Source of the DNA: Mycolicibacterium anyangense
Lineage (GTDB): Bacteria; Actinomycetota; Actinomycetes; Mycobacteriales; Mycobacteriaceae
DNA length: 64,000 nucleotides
NCBI RefSeq assembly: GCF_010731855.1
Contig: NZ_AP022620.1
Location: 620,001 to 684,000, forward strand
Direction of reading: 5' to 3'
Shown: piece by piece, positions 36,765-46,041 of the stretch
Numbering within the stretch: the stretch's first letter is position 1
Layout: the number at the start of each line of letters is the position of its first letter
Notes under the pieces: model-generated
Database searches by the model: none
What the model saw: the letters and a program-made list of their open reading frames with translations, nothing else
What the model was told of the DNA's origin: nothing
Made by a program: the position numbers and the translations under genes

Positions 36765-37472
36765 CTAGGAGGCGACGACCCAGATCGCTTGGGCGGCAGG
36801 GCTTCCCAACTCGACAGTGCTCAGTTCTCCGTCGGCCGACTGGACCGAGACCGAGATCATGCCGGCGAAGTCGCGCCGTGCGATGACCTGCAGGCGAGAG
36901 TCCAGGCTGATGCCGACGGCGTCGAAGTAGCGCAGCATCTCCGGGTCGGCGTCGGAGATCCGCGCCACGGTCGCGATGTCGCCGTCCGAGCACGCCGATA
37001 GCTGGCGGGCCGGCGGGGTGGGTACCCGGCCGTCGGCGCCCGGAATCGGGTCGCCATGCGGGTCTCGGGTCGGGTGTCCCAGCTTGGCGTCGATGCGATC
37101 GAGCATCATGTCGCTGACCGCGTGCTCGAGGATCTCGGCTTCGTCGTGCACCTCGTCCCAGCCGTAGCCCAGTTCACGCATCAGGAATGTCTCGAGCAGC
37201 CGGTGCCGGCGCACCACCGCCAGCGCGGCCGCGCGGCCGCGCTCGGTGAGCGTCACGGCGCCGTACTTCTCGTGATGCACCAGGCCCTGATCGGCCAGCC
37301 GGCGGATCGATTCCGAGGCGGTGCTGGCCGACACGCCGAGCCGTTCGGCGAGCAGCTTGGTGCTCACCTTCTCGTGCGACCACTCCTGGGCGGTCCAGAT
37401 GACCTTGAGGTAGTCCTGGGCGACCATGGTCAGGTCACGCACCCCGATGTTGGGGTTCTGGTCAGGACTCAC
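36765..37472 (-). CDS. mntR: DtxR-family manganese/iron regulator MntR (SirR)
   Basis: 235-residue metal-dependent repressor. The winged helix (STKLLAERLGVSASTASESIRRL) is at about 30-60, followed by the dimerisation and metal site (HRLLETFLMRELGYGWDEVHDEAEILEH) and an SH3-like FeoA domain. It corresponds to M. tuberculosis Rv2788. GTG 37472 is preferred since TAAACT (37480-37485) lies 7 nt upstream; ATG 37490 in frame would overlap that box and the dyad. Confidence 0.9.
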   Translation of the reverse strand: MSPDQNPNIGVRDLTMVAQDYLKVIWTAQEWSHEKVSTKLLAERLGVSASTASESIRRLADQGLVHHEKYGAVTLTERGRAAALAVVRRHRLLETFLMRELGYGWDEVHDEAEILEHAVSDMMLDRIDAKLGHPTRDPHGDPIPGADGRVPTPPARQLSACSDGDIATVARISDADPEMLRYFDAVGISLDSRLQVIARRDFAGMISVSVQSADGELSTVELGSPAAQAIWVVAS

Positions 37473-37482
37473 ACCCGAAAGT

Positions 37483-37501
37483 TTAGGCATTCATTACCTG
37501 A
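37483..37501. promoter_or_regulatory. DtxR/MntR-type dyad over the mntR promoter
   Basis: The 19-bp stretch TTAGGCATTCATTACCTGA has TTAGG and CCTGA arms and agrees at 12 of 19 positions with the mycobacterial IdeR box by eye. It overlaps the mntR -10 box, so autoregulation, or control by another DtxR-family protein, is likely. Confidence 0.5.
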
Positions 37502-37552
37502 TCTGGGGATCTAGCGCTCCGGTCGGCGACCATGGGTCGTAGGCTTGGCCAC

Positions 37553-38527
37553 GTGGAGCGGTGGCGGGGACAGGAAGACATCCCCTCGGACTGGGGCCGG
37601 TGCGTACTGACCATCGGGGTGTTCGACGGTGTGCACCGTGGACATGCCGAACTGATCGCCCGCGCGGTCAAGGCCGGCCGGGAGCGCGGTGTGCCGACGG
37701 TGCTGATGACGTTCGACCCGCACCCGATGGAAGTGGTCTTTCCCGGAAGCCACCCGGCTCAGCTCACCACGCTGGCGCGGCGCGCCGAGCTGGTCGAGGA
37801 ACTCGGCATCGACGTCTTCCTGGTGATGCCGTTCACCACCGACTTCATGAAGCTCACCCCGGAGCGCTACGTCCACGAACTGCTGGTCGAGCGGCTGCAC
37901 GTCGTCGAGGTGCTGGTCGGGGAGAACTTCACCTTCGGCAAGAAGGCCGCGGGCAACGTCGCCGGCCTGCGCAAGGCCGGTGAGCGGTTCGGGTTCGCCG
38001 TCGAGGGTATGTCGCTGGTCTCCGAACATCACCGCAGCGAGTCCGTCACCTTCTCGTCGACCTACATCCGCTCCTGTGTCGACGCCGGCGACGTGGTGGC
38101 CGCGGCCGAGGCGCTAGGCCGCCCGCACCGCGTGGAAGGTGTGGTGGTCCGCGGTGACGGCCGGGGCCGCGGGCTTGGCTTCCCGACCGCCAACGTCGCA
38201 CCCCCGATGTATTCGGCGATCCCGGCCGACGGCGTCTATGCCGCCTGGTTCACCGTGCTGGGCCACGGCCCGATCACGGGGTCGGTGATCCCGGGGGAGC
38301 GCTACCAGTCAGCGGTGTCGGTGGGCACCAACCCGACGTTCTCCGGTCGCACCCGCACTGTGGAGGCGTTCGTCCTGGATTCCGAGGCTGACCTCTATGG
38401 CCAGCATGTGGCGGTCGACTTCGTCAGCCGTCTGCGTGGTCAGCTGCGGTTCGACTCGATCGACGACCTGGTGCTGGCGATGGGCAAGGACACCGACAAG
38501 GCTCGCCAGATCCTGTCCACGTCGTAG
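37553..38527 (+). CDS. ribF: Bifunctional riboflavin kinase/FAD synthetase RibF
   Basis: 324-residue enzyme that converts riboflavin to FMN and FAD. The nucleotidyltransferase half has TIGVFDGVHRGH, MTFDPHP and VGENFTFGKKAAG; the kinase half has GRGLGFPTANV and SVGTNPTF. GTG 37553 gives the start VERWRGQEDIPSDWGR seen in mycobacteria and lies 7 nt after TAGGCT (37540-37545). It is divergent from mntR. Confidence 0.95.
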   Translation: MERWRGQEDIPSDWGRCVLTIGVFDGVHRGHAELIARAVKAGRERGVPTVLMTFDPHPMEVVFPGSHPAQLTTLARRAELVEELGIDVFLVMPFTTDFMKLTPERYVHELLVERLHVVEVLVGENFTFGKKAAGNVAGLRKAGERFGFAVEGMSLVSEHHRSESVTFSSTYIRSCVDAGDVVAAAEALGRPHRVEGVVVRGDGRGRGLGFPTANVAPPMYSAIPADGVYAAWFTVLGHGPITGSVIPGERYQSAVSVGTNPTFSGRTRTVEAFVLDSEADLYGQHVAVDFVSRLRGQLRFDSIDDLVLAMGKDTDKARQILSTS

Positions 38528-38547
38528 TAGCCGTACTCAGTGCGCAT

Positions 38548-39033
38548 TCAGCTGGCGATCAGATCGTCGATCTGGTTGATCGCCGAGGTGGCGCCCTCGA
38601 TCACGCCCATGTCCAGCACCGTCTGCAGCGCCTCGGCTGAGGCGTAGGTGGTGACATAGGTGGCGCGGGTGCCGCCGTCGTGCTCGGTGAAGGTGAAGAC
38701 GTTGCACGCCACCGGCAGCTCGGGGTTGGGGGTGAAGTCCAGGTCGGCGAAGCCGTCGGTGAAGGTGAAGCTCCTCGGCTCGTCGACGGACGTGATCTCC
38801 CAGTACCCGGCGTGCTGGTCGCCCTGCGGTCCGGTCATGACATAGGTGACCCGTCCGCCGGGGCGAAGGTCGTGGTCGACGACGGTGGCCGGGTAACTCG
38901 GCGGCCCCCACACCTTCTCCAGCTGGCGGGGATCGGCGTAGATCTGCCAGATCCGCGCCACCGGTGCGGCGAAATCGGCGGTGATGGTCAAGCTGAGGTT
39001 GTCGAGGTCGTGCTGCACATCGGTCACGGGCAT
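38548..39033 (-). CDS. SRPBCC (AHSA1/START-like) protein
   Basis: 161-residue single-domain protein with the pattern APVARIWQIYADPRQLEKVWGPPSYPATV and WEITSVDEPRSFTFTDGF, typical of the AHSA1-like SRPBCC group, which forms a hydrophobic ligand cavity. The ligand is unknown. It follows the ArsR gene by 3 bp, and ArsR-SRPBCC pairs of this type are common in actinobacteria, suggesting that the two respond to the same signal. Confidence 0.87.
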   Translation of the reverse strand: MPVTDVQHDLDNLSLTITADFAAPVARIWQIYADPRQLEKVWGPPSYPATVVDHDLRPGGRVTYVMTGPQGDQHAGYWEITSVDEPRSFTFTDGFADLDFTPNPELPVACNVFTFTEHDGGTRATYVTTYASAEALQTVLDMGVIEGATSAINQIDDLIAS

Positions 39034-39036
39034 GGG

Positions 39037-39378
39037 TCAGTCCTCCTGGGTCGGGTCCGATGAGATGAGTTCGTCAATGCGCGCGACGCGTCCCCGCCAG
39101 ATCTGCTCCAGCTCGCCGAGCATCGAGGCCACCGACCGGACCGCGTCGACATCGCCGCGCGCCAACTGCTCGCGTCCGTGCCGTCGTTTGGTCAGCAGCC
39201 CCGCCTTCTCCAGCACGGCAACGTGCTTCTGGACGGCAGCGAAGCTCATCTCGTATTTCAGTGCGAGCGCGGACACCGAGTGCTCACCGGCCAGGGCGCG
39301 GCGCAGGATGTCGCGTCGCGTCCGGTCGGCCAGTGCATGGAACAGGGCGTCGGCCCGGTCCTCCTCGTCCACGATCAC
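39037..39378 (-). CDS. ArsR-family transcriptional regulator
   Basis: 113-residue winged-helix repressor (LADRTRRDILRRALAGEHSVSALALKYEMSFAAVQKHVAVLEKAGLL when read in pieces of the HTH region, residues 15-65). It lacks the cysteine pair of metal-sensing ArsR proteins, so it probably senses another signal. GTG 39378 is preferred because TATGTT (39386-39391) lies 7 nt upstream; the frame runs to 39525 but would read through the operator. It probably represses itself and the SRPBCC gene through the 14-bp dyad. Confidence 0.85.
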   Translation of the reverse strand: MIVDEEDRADALFHALADRTRRDILRRALAGEHSVSALALKYEMSFAAVQKHVAVLEKAGLLTKRRHGREQLARGDVDAVRSVASMLGELEQIWRGRVARIDELISSDPTQED

Positions 39379-39381
39379 ACC

Positions 39382-39415
39382 TGACAACATACAACCGATT
39401 AGTTGTATGTTGTCA
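39382..39415. promoter_or_regulatory. Perfect 14-bp inverted repeat, probable ArsR operator
   Basis: TGACAACATACAAC (39382-39395) is followed after CGATTA by its exact complement (39402-39415). It overlaps the -10 box of the ArsR-SRPBCC operon, as expected for an autorepressor. Confidence 0.75.
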
Positions 39416-39553
39416 AAGGTTGGCCGCTGACCTGCCGCGATTTCAGATCCCGGTGGGCCCGCTGCTACAGTTCTGGGCGACACGGCATGTGCTGCAGTCC
39501 GCGGCGGCCTTGACCGAATCCCCAACGCGGCACCGATTGATGGAGATGTTTTC

Positions 39554-39823
39554 GTGGCGTTGACTGCCGAGCAGAAGAAAGAAATCCTGGGCTCCTACGG
39601 TCTGCATGAGACCGACACCGGTTCGCCGGAGGCGCAGGTCGCGCTGCTCACCAAGCGTATTTCCGACCTCACCGAGCACCTCAAGCAGCACAAGCACGAC
39701 CACCACTCGCGGCGCGGTCTGCTGCTGCTGGTCGGCCGTCGCCGCCGGCTGCTCAAGTACGTCGCCGATGTCGACGTCGCGCGCTACCGCTCGCTGATCG
39801 AACGGCTGGGTCTGCGCCGCTGA
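39554..39823 (+). CDS. rpsO: 30S ribosomal protein S15
   Basis: 89-residue 16S rRNA-binding protein, start [20 protein letters not shown] and end [10 protein letters not shown] as in other mycobacteria, with [12 protein letters not shown] as the rRNA contact region. The start is GTG 39554 with GGAG nine bases upstream. It precedes gpsI as in many bacteria, where the pair shares transcripts. Confidence 0.96.
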   Translation: MALTAEQKKEILGSYGLHETDTGSPEAQVALLTKRISDLTEHLKQHKHDHHSRRGLLLLVGRRRRLLKYVADVDVARYRSLIERLGLRR

Positions 39824-40116
39824 GCGCATACCCCGCCGTGTAACATGGGGTCGTTGCGCGCCGCCTAGCGGCGCGAACAATCGGGTGCGGTTCACGCACA
39901 TCCGCGTGTCCCGTTCCCGCGTGTCATAGCGAAGCTTCCCTGATCGGGCGGTCTTCGGTAGTGGCTGCCGGGCCCCAATCTCAACCCGGGGAGTGCCCGG
40001 CCGCTTCGATCGACGGCCGTAGCCGCATCACGGTGCAAGCATCGTCGTACCCAGATCTCTGGGTTCATCTGTGACATCGCGAAACAGCTGAATGCAGAAA
40101 GGCTGTACGGACGTCT
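39824..40116 (+). promoter_or_regulatory. Structured rpsO-gpsI intergenic region
   Basis: 293 bp without a gene. It has a tight GC hairpin, CGCGCCGC-CTA-GCGGCGCG (39857-39875), probably the end of rpsO or an attenuator, and a longer stem-loop (39967-40001) with GCCGGGC pairing to GCCCGGC around inner C- and G-runs. TAACAT (39841-39846) is a -10 candidate. PNPase leaders in other bacteria contain processed hairpins used for autoregulation; that role here is inferred. Confidence 0.5.
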
Positions 40117-42375
40117 ATGTCTGTCGCAGAAATCGACGAAGGCGTGTTCGAATCGACCGCCGTCATTGACAACGGGAGCTTCGGCACCCGCACCATCCGC
40201 TTCGAGGCTGGCCGGCTGGCCCAGCAGGCCGCCGGCTCGGTTGTCGCCTACCTCGACGACGAGACCATGCTGTTGTCGGCGACCACCGCCAGCAAGGCCC
40301 CCAAGGAGCACTTCGACTTCTTCCCCTTGACGATCGACGTCGAGGAGCGCATGTATGCCGCCGGGCGCATCCCCGGTTCGTTCTTCCGCCGTGAGGGCCG
40401 CCCGTCCACCGACGCGATCCTGACGTGTCGCCTGATCGACCGGCCGCTGCGCCCGTCGTTCGTCTCGGGGCTGCGCAACGAGATCCAGGTCGTGGTCACG
40501 GTGCTGAGCCTGGATCCCAAGGATCTCTACGACGTGCTGGCGATCAACGCCGCCTCGGCGTCCACCCAGATCGCCGGCCTGCCGTTCTCCGGCCCGGTCG
40601 GCGGCGTGCGCGTCGCGCTCATCGAGGGAACCTGGGTTGCCTTCCCGACCGTCGAGCAGCTCGAGAACGCCGTCTTCGACATGGTCGTGGCCGGCCGGAC
40701 AGTCGGTGATGGCGACGAAAAAGACGTAGCGATCATGATGGTCGAGGCCGAGGCCACCGAGAAGGTCATCGAGCTGGTGGCCGGTGGCGCGCAGGCGCCG
40801 ACCGAGAGCGTGGTCGCCGAAGGCCTGGAGGCCGCCAAGCCGTTCATCGCCGCGCTGTGCGCCGCGCAGAGTGAACTGGCCACCCGCGCCGCCAAGGAGA
40901 CCGCCGACTACCCGGTGTTCCCCGACTACGCCGCCGATGTCTACGACGCCGTCGCGCACGTCGCCTCCGAGCCGCTGTCGCAGGCGCTGACCATCGCCGG
41001 CAAGCAGGAGCGTGACGAGCGCACCGACGAGATCAAGCACGAGGTGCTCGGCGAGCTCGGCGAGAACTTCGCCGGTCGCGAGAAGGAAATCGGCGCCGCG
41101 TTCCGCTCGCTGACCAAAAAGCTTGTGCGCCAGCGCATCATCACCGACCACTTCCGCATCGACGGTCGCGGCATCACCGACATCCGGGCGCTGTCCGCCG
41201 AGGTCGCCGTGATTCCGCGGGCCCACGGTAGTGCGCTGTTCGAGCGTGGCGAAACCCAGATCATGGGTGTCACCACCCTTGACATGGTCAAGATGGCCCA
41301 GCAGATCGACTCGCTGGGGCCGGAGACCTCCAAGCGCTACATGCATCACTACAACTTCCCGCCGTATTCGACCGGTGAGACCGGCCGTGTCGGCTCGCCC
41401 AAGCGCCGCGAGATCGGCCACGGCGCGCTGGCCGAGCGGGCGCTGATCCCGGTTCTGCCCAGCGTCGAGGAGTTCCCGTACGCCATCCGCCAGGTGTCCG
41501 AGGCGTTGGGTTCCAACGGTTCGACGTCCATGGGTTCGGTGTGTGCCTCCACCCTGGCGCTGCTGAACGCCGGTGTGCCGCTCAAGGCCCCGGTCGCCGG
41601 TATCGCGATGGGTCTGGTGTCCGACGAGGTCGACGGTGAGACCCGCTACGTGGCGCTCACCGACATCCTCGGTGCCGAGGATGCCTTCGGCGACATGGAC
41701 TTCAAGGTCGCCGGTACCAAGGACTTCGTCACCGCACTGCAGCTGGACACCAAGCTCGACGGCATCCCGTCGCAGGTGCTGGCCGGTGCGCTGGCGCAGG
41801 CCAAGGACGCGCGGCTGACCATCCTCGAGGTGATGGCCGAGGCCATCGACGCCCCCGACGAGATGAGCCCGTACGCCCCGCGCGTGACGGCGATCAAGAT
41901 CCCGGTCGACAAGATCGGCGAGGTCATCGGGCCCAAGGGCAAGATGATCAACGCGATCACCGAGGAGACCGGCGCCTCGATCTCCATCGAGGACGACGGC
42001 ACGGTGTTCGTCGGTGCCACCGACGGCCCGTCGGCGCAGGCGGCGATCGACAAGATCAACGCCATCGCCAACCCGCAGCTGCCCAAGGTCGGCGAGCGGT
42101 TCCTCGGAACGGTGGTGAAAACCACTGACTTCGGTGCCTTCGTCTCGCTGCTGCCCGGTCGCGACGGCCTGGTCCACATCTCCAAGCTGGGCAAGGGCAA
42201 GCGGATCAACAAGGTCGAGGACGTCGTCAAGGTCGGTGACAAGCTCCGCGTGGAGATCGCCGACATCGACAACCGCGGCAAGATCTCGCTGATCCTGGTC
42301 GACGAAGAAGGGGCAGCCGCTCCCGCAGACGCACCGGCGCCTGTCGATGCCGATGCCGCGACTGCCAGCAGCTAA
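40117..42375 (+). CDS. gpsI: Polyribonucleotide nucleotidyltransferase (PNPase, GpsI)
   Basis: 752-residue 3'-to-5' phosphorolytic exoribonuclease. Two RNase PH domains with a helical linker are followed by a KH domain ([19 protein letters not shown]) and an S1 domain ([20 protein letters not shown]) and a short Ala/Pro acidic tail. The second PH domain carries [12 protein letters not shown] and [13 protein letters not shown]. Length equals that of the M. tuberculosis enzyme. Its last 23 bases overlap the start of pepR. Confidence 0.96.
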   Translation: MSVAEIDEGVFESTAVIDNGSFGTRTIRFEAGRLAQQAAGSVVAYLDDETMLLSATTASKAPKEHFDFFPLTIDVEERMYAAGRIPGSFFRREGRPSTDAILTCRLIDRPLRPSFVSGLRNEIQVVVTVLSLDPKDLYDVLAINAASASTQIAGLPFSGPVGGVRVALIEGTWVAFPTVEQLENAVFDMVVAGRTVGDGDEKDVAIMMVEAEATEKVIELVAGGAQAPTESVVAEGLEAAKPFIAALCAAQSELATRAAKETADYPVFPDYAADVYDAVAHVASEPLSQALTIAGKQERDERTDEIKHEVLGELGENFAGREKEIGAAFRSLTKKLVRQRIITDHFRIDGRGITDIRALSAEVAVIPRAHGSALFERGETQIMGVTTLDMVKMAQQIDSLGPETSKRYMHHYNFPPYSTGETGRVGSPKRREIGHGALAERALIPVLPSVEEFPYAIRQVSEALGSNGSTSMGSVCASTLALLNAGVPLKAPVAGIAMGLVSDEVDGETRYVALTDILGAEDAFGDMDFKVAGTKDFVTALQLDTKLDGIPSQVLAGALAQAKDARLTILEVMAEAIDAPDEMSPYAPRVTAIKIPVDKIGEVIGPKGKMINAITEETGASISIEDDGTVFVGATDGPSAQAAIDKINAIANPQLPKVGERFLGTVVKTTDFGAFVSLLPGRDGLVHISKLGKGKRINKVEDVVKVGDKLRVEIADIDNRGKISLILVDEEGAAAPADAPAPVDADAATASS

Positions 42376-43693
42376 CGCGCTTCGCCGCGGCCGGCACGCC
42401 GATGAGGCGCCGGCCGCGGTTCGGCGGACCGTGCTTCCGGGCGGTCTTCGCGTCGTCACCGAATACGTGCCGTCGGTGCGGTCGGCCTCGGTGGGAGTCT
42501 GGGTCAACGTGGGTTCCCGCGACGAAGGCCCCACCGTGGCCGGTGCCGCGCACTTCTTGGAGCACCTGCTGTTCAAGGCCACTCCGACGCGCACCGCGGT
42601 GGATATCGCGCAATCGGTGGACGCCGTGGGCGGTGAGCTGAACGCGTTCACCGCCAAGGAGCACACCTGTTACTACGCGCACGTGCTCGACGAGGATCTG
42701 GAACTGGCCGTCGACCTGGTGGCCGATGTGGTGCTCAACGGCCGCTGTGCGGTCGACGATGTCGAACTGGAACGCGACGTGGTGCTCGAAGAGATCGCCA
42801 TGCGCGACGACGACCCGGAGGACGCCCTCGGGGACGTTTTCCTGTCGGCCATGTTCGGCGACCACCCGGTCGGGCGGCCGGTGATCGGCAGCGTCGACTC
42901 GGTGTCGTCGATGACCCGCACCCAACTGCATTCCTTCCACGTCCGCCGCTACATCCCGGAGCGGATGGTGGTGGCGGTGGCCGGCAACATCGACCACGAC
43001 GAGGTCGTCAGGCTGGTACGGGAATACTTCGGCGCCAAGCTGATTCGCGGCCGCGCGCCGCGGCCACCGCGCAAGGGCAGCGCCCGGTTACCCGGGCGGC
43101 CCGGACTGGTGCTGCTCAACCGGGACGCCGAGCAGACCCACATGTCACTGGGCGTGCGGGTGCCGGGCCGGCACTGGCAGCACCGCTGGGCGCTGTCGGT
43201 GCTCAACACCGCCCTCGGCGGTGGGCTGAGCTCGCGACTGTTCCAGGAGATCCGGGAGTCCCGCGGTCTGGCGTACTCGGTGTACTCGAGCATCGACACC
43301 TTCTGCGACAGCGGCGCCCTATCGGTGTACGCCGGTTGCCTGCCCGAGCGGTTCGACGAAGTGGTGCGGCTGACCACCGAGGTTCTCGAGGCTGTCGCCC
43401 GCGACGGTCTGACCGAGGCCGAGGTACGGATCGCCAAGGGGTCGATCCGCGGCGGCATGGTGCTGGGCCTGGAGGACTCCGCCTCGCGGATGAACCGGCT
43501 GGGCCGTAGCGAACTGAACTACGGTGAGTACCGCAGCGTGGCCAGCACCCTCGACCAGATCAACGCCGTCACGCTCGACGAGGTCAACGCAATAGCCCGC
43601 GAACTGCTCTCACGTCCCTTCGGGGCCGCTGTTCTGGGGCCGGTACGATCGAAACGGTCCCTGCCGAAACCACTTCGACGGATTGCGAGTTAG
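42353..43693 (+). CDS. pepR: M16-family zinc metalloprotease PepR
   Basis: 446-residue pitrilysin-type peptidase with the inverted zinc motif HFLEH (H67, E70, H71) and a downstream Glu in [14 protein letters not shown]. The C-terminal half is the inactive-like M16 domain with [23 protein letters not shown] 42353 gives [10 protein letters not shown], similar to the mycobacterial start; ATG 42347 is six bases earlier. It follows gpsI, as in M. tuberculosis. Confidence 0.93.
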   Translation: MPRLPAANALRRGRHADEAPAAVRRTVLPGGLRVVTEYVPSVRSASVGVWVNVGSRDEGPTVAGAAHFLEHLLFKATPTRTAVDIAQSVDAVGGELNAFTAKEHTCYYAHVLDEDLELAVDLVADVVLNGRCAVDDVELERDVVLEEIAMRDDDPEDALGDVFLSAMFGDHPVGRPVIGSVDSVSSMTRTQLHSFHVRRYIPERMVVAVAGNIDHDEVVRLVREYFGAKLIRGRAPRPPRKGSARLPGRPGLVLLNRDAEQTHMSLGVRVPGRHWQHRWALSVLNTALGGGLSSRLFQEIRESRGLAYSVYSSIDTFCDSGALSVYAGCLPERFDEVVRLTTEVLEAVARDGLTEAEVRIAKGSIRGGMVLGLEDSASRMNRLGRSELNYGEYRSVASTLDQINAVTLDEVNAIARELLSRPFGAAVLGPVRSKRSLPKPLRRIAS

Positions 43694-43696
43694 CGC

Positions 43697-44719
43697 TTGA
43701 CTTTCAGCCTGCCTGATCTGGCCGTTCCCCTTCTCGGAGCGCCGATGGCAGGCGGTCCCAGCACGCCGGCTCTGGCTGCCGCCGTGTCCAGTGCCGGTGG
43801 GCTGGGCTTCCTGCCCGCGGGATATCTCAGCGCACAGGCCTTTGCCGACTCCATCGCCGCGGCTCGCGCGCTGACCGGTGGGCCGCTCGGGGTCAACCTC
43901 TTCGTGCCGCAACCCTCGGTGGCCGACGCCGAAGCCTTGGCGCGCTACCGCGAGCAGCTGACCCCGCTGGCGCACAGTTACGGCGCCGAGCCCGGCGCCA
44001 CCCGCCCCGACGACGACGCCTGGCAGGCCAAGCTCGAGGTGGTGGCCGATCTTGTGCCGGAGGTCGCCTCGTTCACCTTCGGCTGTCCGGAGCCGGAAAT
44101 CCTTGCCGCACTTGCTGACCGAGGTGTGCTGACCGCCGTGACGGTGACCTCGCTGGACGAGGCGGGGGTCGCGGTGGCCGCCGGAGCCGGCGCCCTCGTG
44201 GTGCAGGGACCGGAGGCCGGTGGGCACCGCGGCACCTTCGATCCGGCGAGAACACCCGGTGACCAGCCGCTGGATTCACTGCTGAGCGCGGTCGTCGCGG
44301 TCCACGACATCCCGGTGATCGCCGCGGGCGCGATCGCCACCGCCGCCGACGTACGCCGGGTACTCAGGCTGGGTGCGCACGCCGCCCAGGCCGGGACCGC
44401 ATTCCTGCTCAGCGACGAGGCGGGCACCAATCCCATTCACCGGCAAGCATTGTCGGACCCACGGTTCACCCACACGGTGGTCACGTGCGCGTTCTCCGGG
44501 CGCTACGCCCGCGGCCTGGCCAACGGCTTCACGGACCGCTTCGATCCGATCGCTCCGCTGGGCTACCCGGAGGTCAACCAGATGACCGGGGCCATGCGCC
44601 GCGCGGCGGTGGCCGCCGGCGACGCGGACGGCACCAATCTGTGGGCGGGCACGGCGTGGCGGAGGACCACGCCGGGTAGCGCCGCCCAGATCGTGGCGGC
44701 CCTGACCGACGAGCTGTGA
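43697..44719 (+). CDS. Nitronate monooxygenase (NMO/2-nitropropane dioxygenase family)
   Basis: 340-residue FMN-dependent TIM-barrel enzyme that oxidises alkyl nitronates. It shows [24 protein letters not shown] at the N-terminus, GPEAGGHRG in the flavin-site region and [19 protein letters not shown]. The start is TTG 43697, three bases after the pepR stop. The counterpart is Rv2781c. Its stop overlaps the beta-lactamase start (ATGA), an operon partner not found at this place in M. tuberculosis. Confidence 0.88.
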   Translation: MTFSLPDLAVPLLGAPMAGGPSTPALAAAVSSAGGLGFLPAGYLSAQAFADSIAAARALTGGPLGVNLFVPQPSVADAEALARYREQLTPLAHSYGAEPGATRPDDDAWQAKLEVVADLVPEVASFTFGCPEPEILAALADRGVLTAVTVTSLDEAGVAVAAGAGALVVQGPEAGGHRGTFDPARTPGDQPLDSLLSAVVAVHDIPVIAAGAIATAADVRRVLRLGAHAAQAGTAFLLSDEAGTNPIHRQALSDPRFTHTVVTCAFSGRYARGLANGFTDRFDPIAPLGYPEVNQMTGAMRRAAVAAGDADGTNLWAGTAWRRTTPGSAAQIVAALTDEL

Positions 44720-45639
44720 TGACGTTCTCGCGTCGCCGACTCCTGCTCGCTACCGCCACCGTGGCGGCCACTACCGCCGCTGCGGCATGCGGGAAACCCA
44801 GCTACACCCCGCCGAACCACAGTGACCCCGCCGAACCGCCGCCGCCACTGGACGAGCGAATCGGCATGCTGGAGCGGCGCCACAACGCCGTCGTCGGTGT
44901 CTACGGTGCGAACCTCGACGCGAAATACACTGTGGCACATCGCGATAATGACATGTTTGCGATGTGCTCCACCTTCAAGGCCTACCTGTCGGCTCGGGTG
45001 TTGCAGAAAGCCCAGCGCGGTGAACTGCGGATCACCGACACTCTGGTCGTTGACCCCACGGCGGTGCTGCCCAACTCGCCGATCACGGGTCCCAAGGCAG
45101 GCAGCGCCCTGTCGTTGGCGCAGCTGTGCCAGGCCGCTCTGCAGCGCAGTGACAACACCGCCGCCAACATGCTGCTGACCGTGATCGGTGGTCCGCAGGA
45201 GATCACCGCGTTCGCACGCTCGATCGGTGATGAGCGCACCCGGCTGGACCGCTGGGAGACCGAGCTGAACTCGGCACTGCCCGGCGACCCGCGTGACACC
45301 AGCACCCCGCGCGCACTCGGCGGTGGCTTCCGTGCCATCCTCACCGGCGATGTGCTCGACGAGGTGCATCGCCGCCAGTTGGAGGACTGGATGCGCGGCA
45401 ATACCACCTCGAGCATGCGAGCCGGCCTGCAGCCGGGCTGGGCCACCGCCGACAAGACCGGCAGCGGTGCCTTCGCCAGCACCAACGATGTCGGAATCGT
45501 GTTCGGGCCCAACGGGGAACGCATCCTGCTGGCGGTCATGACCCGCACCCGGTCGGACAACGCCGACGCCGAGGCGCTGCGGCCGCTGATCGCCGAGGTG
45601 ACGACGCTGGTGCTGCCGACCCTGCGGGGACAGGGCTGA
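44716..45639 (+). CDS. bla: Class A beta-lactamase with a Tat signal
   Basis: 307-residue serine hydrolase exported by the twin-arginine route: [23 protein letters not shown], with a Cys that may be lipidated. Active-site motifs are S85-T-F-K88, S145-D-N, E181 in ETELN and K247-T-G. The SDN form is the canonical one; M. tuberculosis BlaC has SDG. M. smegmatis carries its chromosomal beta-lactamase blaS near gpsI and ald, the same context as here. It is translationally coupled to the nitronate monooxygenase gene. Confidence 0.93.
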   Translation: MMTFSRRRLLLATATVAATTAAAACGKPSYTPPNHSDPAEPPPPLDERIGMLERRHNAVVGVYGANLDAKYTVAHRDNDMFAMCSTFKAYLSARVLQKAQRGELRITDTLVVDPTAVLPNSPITGPKAGSALSLAQLCQAALQRSDNTAANMLLTVIGGPQEITAFARSIGDERTRLDRWETELNSALPGDPRDTSTPRALGGGFRAILTGDVLDEVHRRQLEDWMRGNTTSSMRAGLQPGWATADKTGSGAFASTNDVGIVFGPNGERILLAVMTRTRSDNADAEALRPLIAEVTTLVLPTLRGQG

Positions 45640-45644
45640 CGGCG

Positions 45645-46034
45645 GTGCACCCGACGGACGATTGCCCCTGCGGTTCCGGTGAACCGTTCGGCCGCTGCTG
45701 CTTGCCGCTGCACCGGGGCGAGACGCAGGCCCAGACCGCCGAAGCGCTGATGCGGGCCCGCTACAGCGGCTACGCCGTGGGCGATCTCGACTACGTCTGG
45801 CAGACCTGGCATCCGCGCACCCGGCCCGCCGAGCTCGGTTCCGATCCCGGCCTGATCTGGATCGGTCTGCAGATCCTCGACACCGTCGACGGCCAGCCGG
45901 GGGACCAGACCGGTGAGGTCGAATTCCGCGCCCGCTACCGCGCCGGCGGCCGGACCGGGACGCTGCACGAGCGCTCCCGGTTCGCCGTGCGGGCCCGGCG
46001 CTGGTTCTACGTCGACGGCGACCTGTTCGACTGA
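45645..46034 (+). CDS. UPF0225 (YchJ-like) SEC-C protein
   Basis: 129-residue protein starting with a SEC-C zinc motif, CPCGSG then CC (C7, C9, C18, C19), followed by an NTF2-like cone fold (EALMRARYSGYAVGDLDYVWQTWHP and RARYRAGGRTGTLHERSRF). The family occurs widely without a settled function. It starts at GTG 45645, five bases after the beta-lactamase stop, and could be the last gene of that operon. Confidence 0.87.
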   Translation: MHPTDDCPCGSGEPFGRCCLPLHRGETQAQTAEALMRARYSGYAVGDLDYVWQTWHPRTRPAELGSDPGLIWIGLQILDTVDGQPGDQTGEVEFRARYRAGGRTGTLHERSRFAVRARRWFYVDGDLFD

Positions 46035-46041
46035 GGTACGG

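Noticed and set aside
39388..39525. Longer ArsR starting at ATG 39390 or 39525
   Set aside because: The extra residues read through the 14-bp operator and rpsO upstream DNA; GTG 39378 lies 7 nt after a -10 box and fits the family length.
39892..42666. A 924-codon open frame antisense to gpsI
   Set aside because: It mirrors the third-position GC of gpsI, contains no recognisable domain, and the sense strand encodes a clear PNPase.
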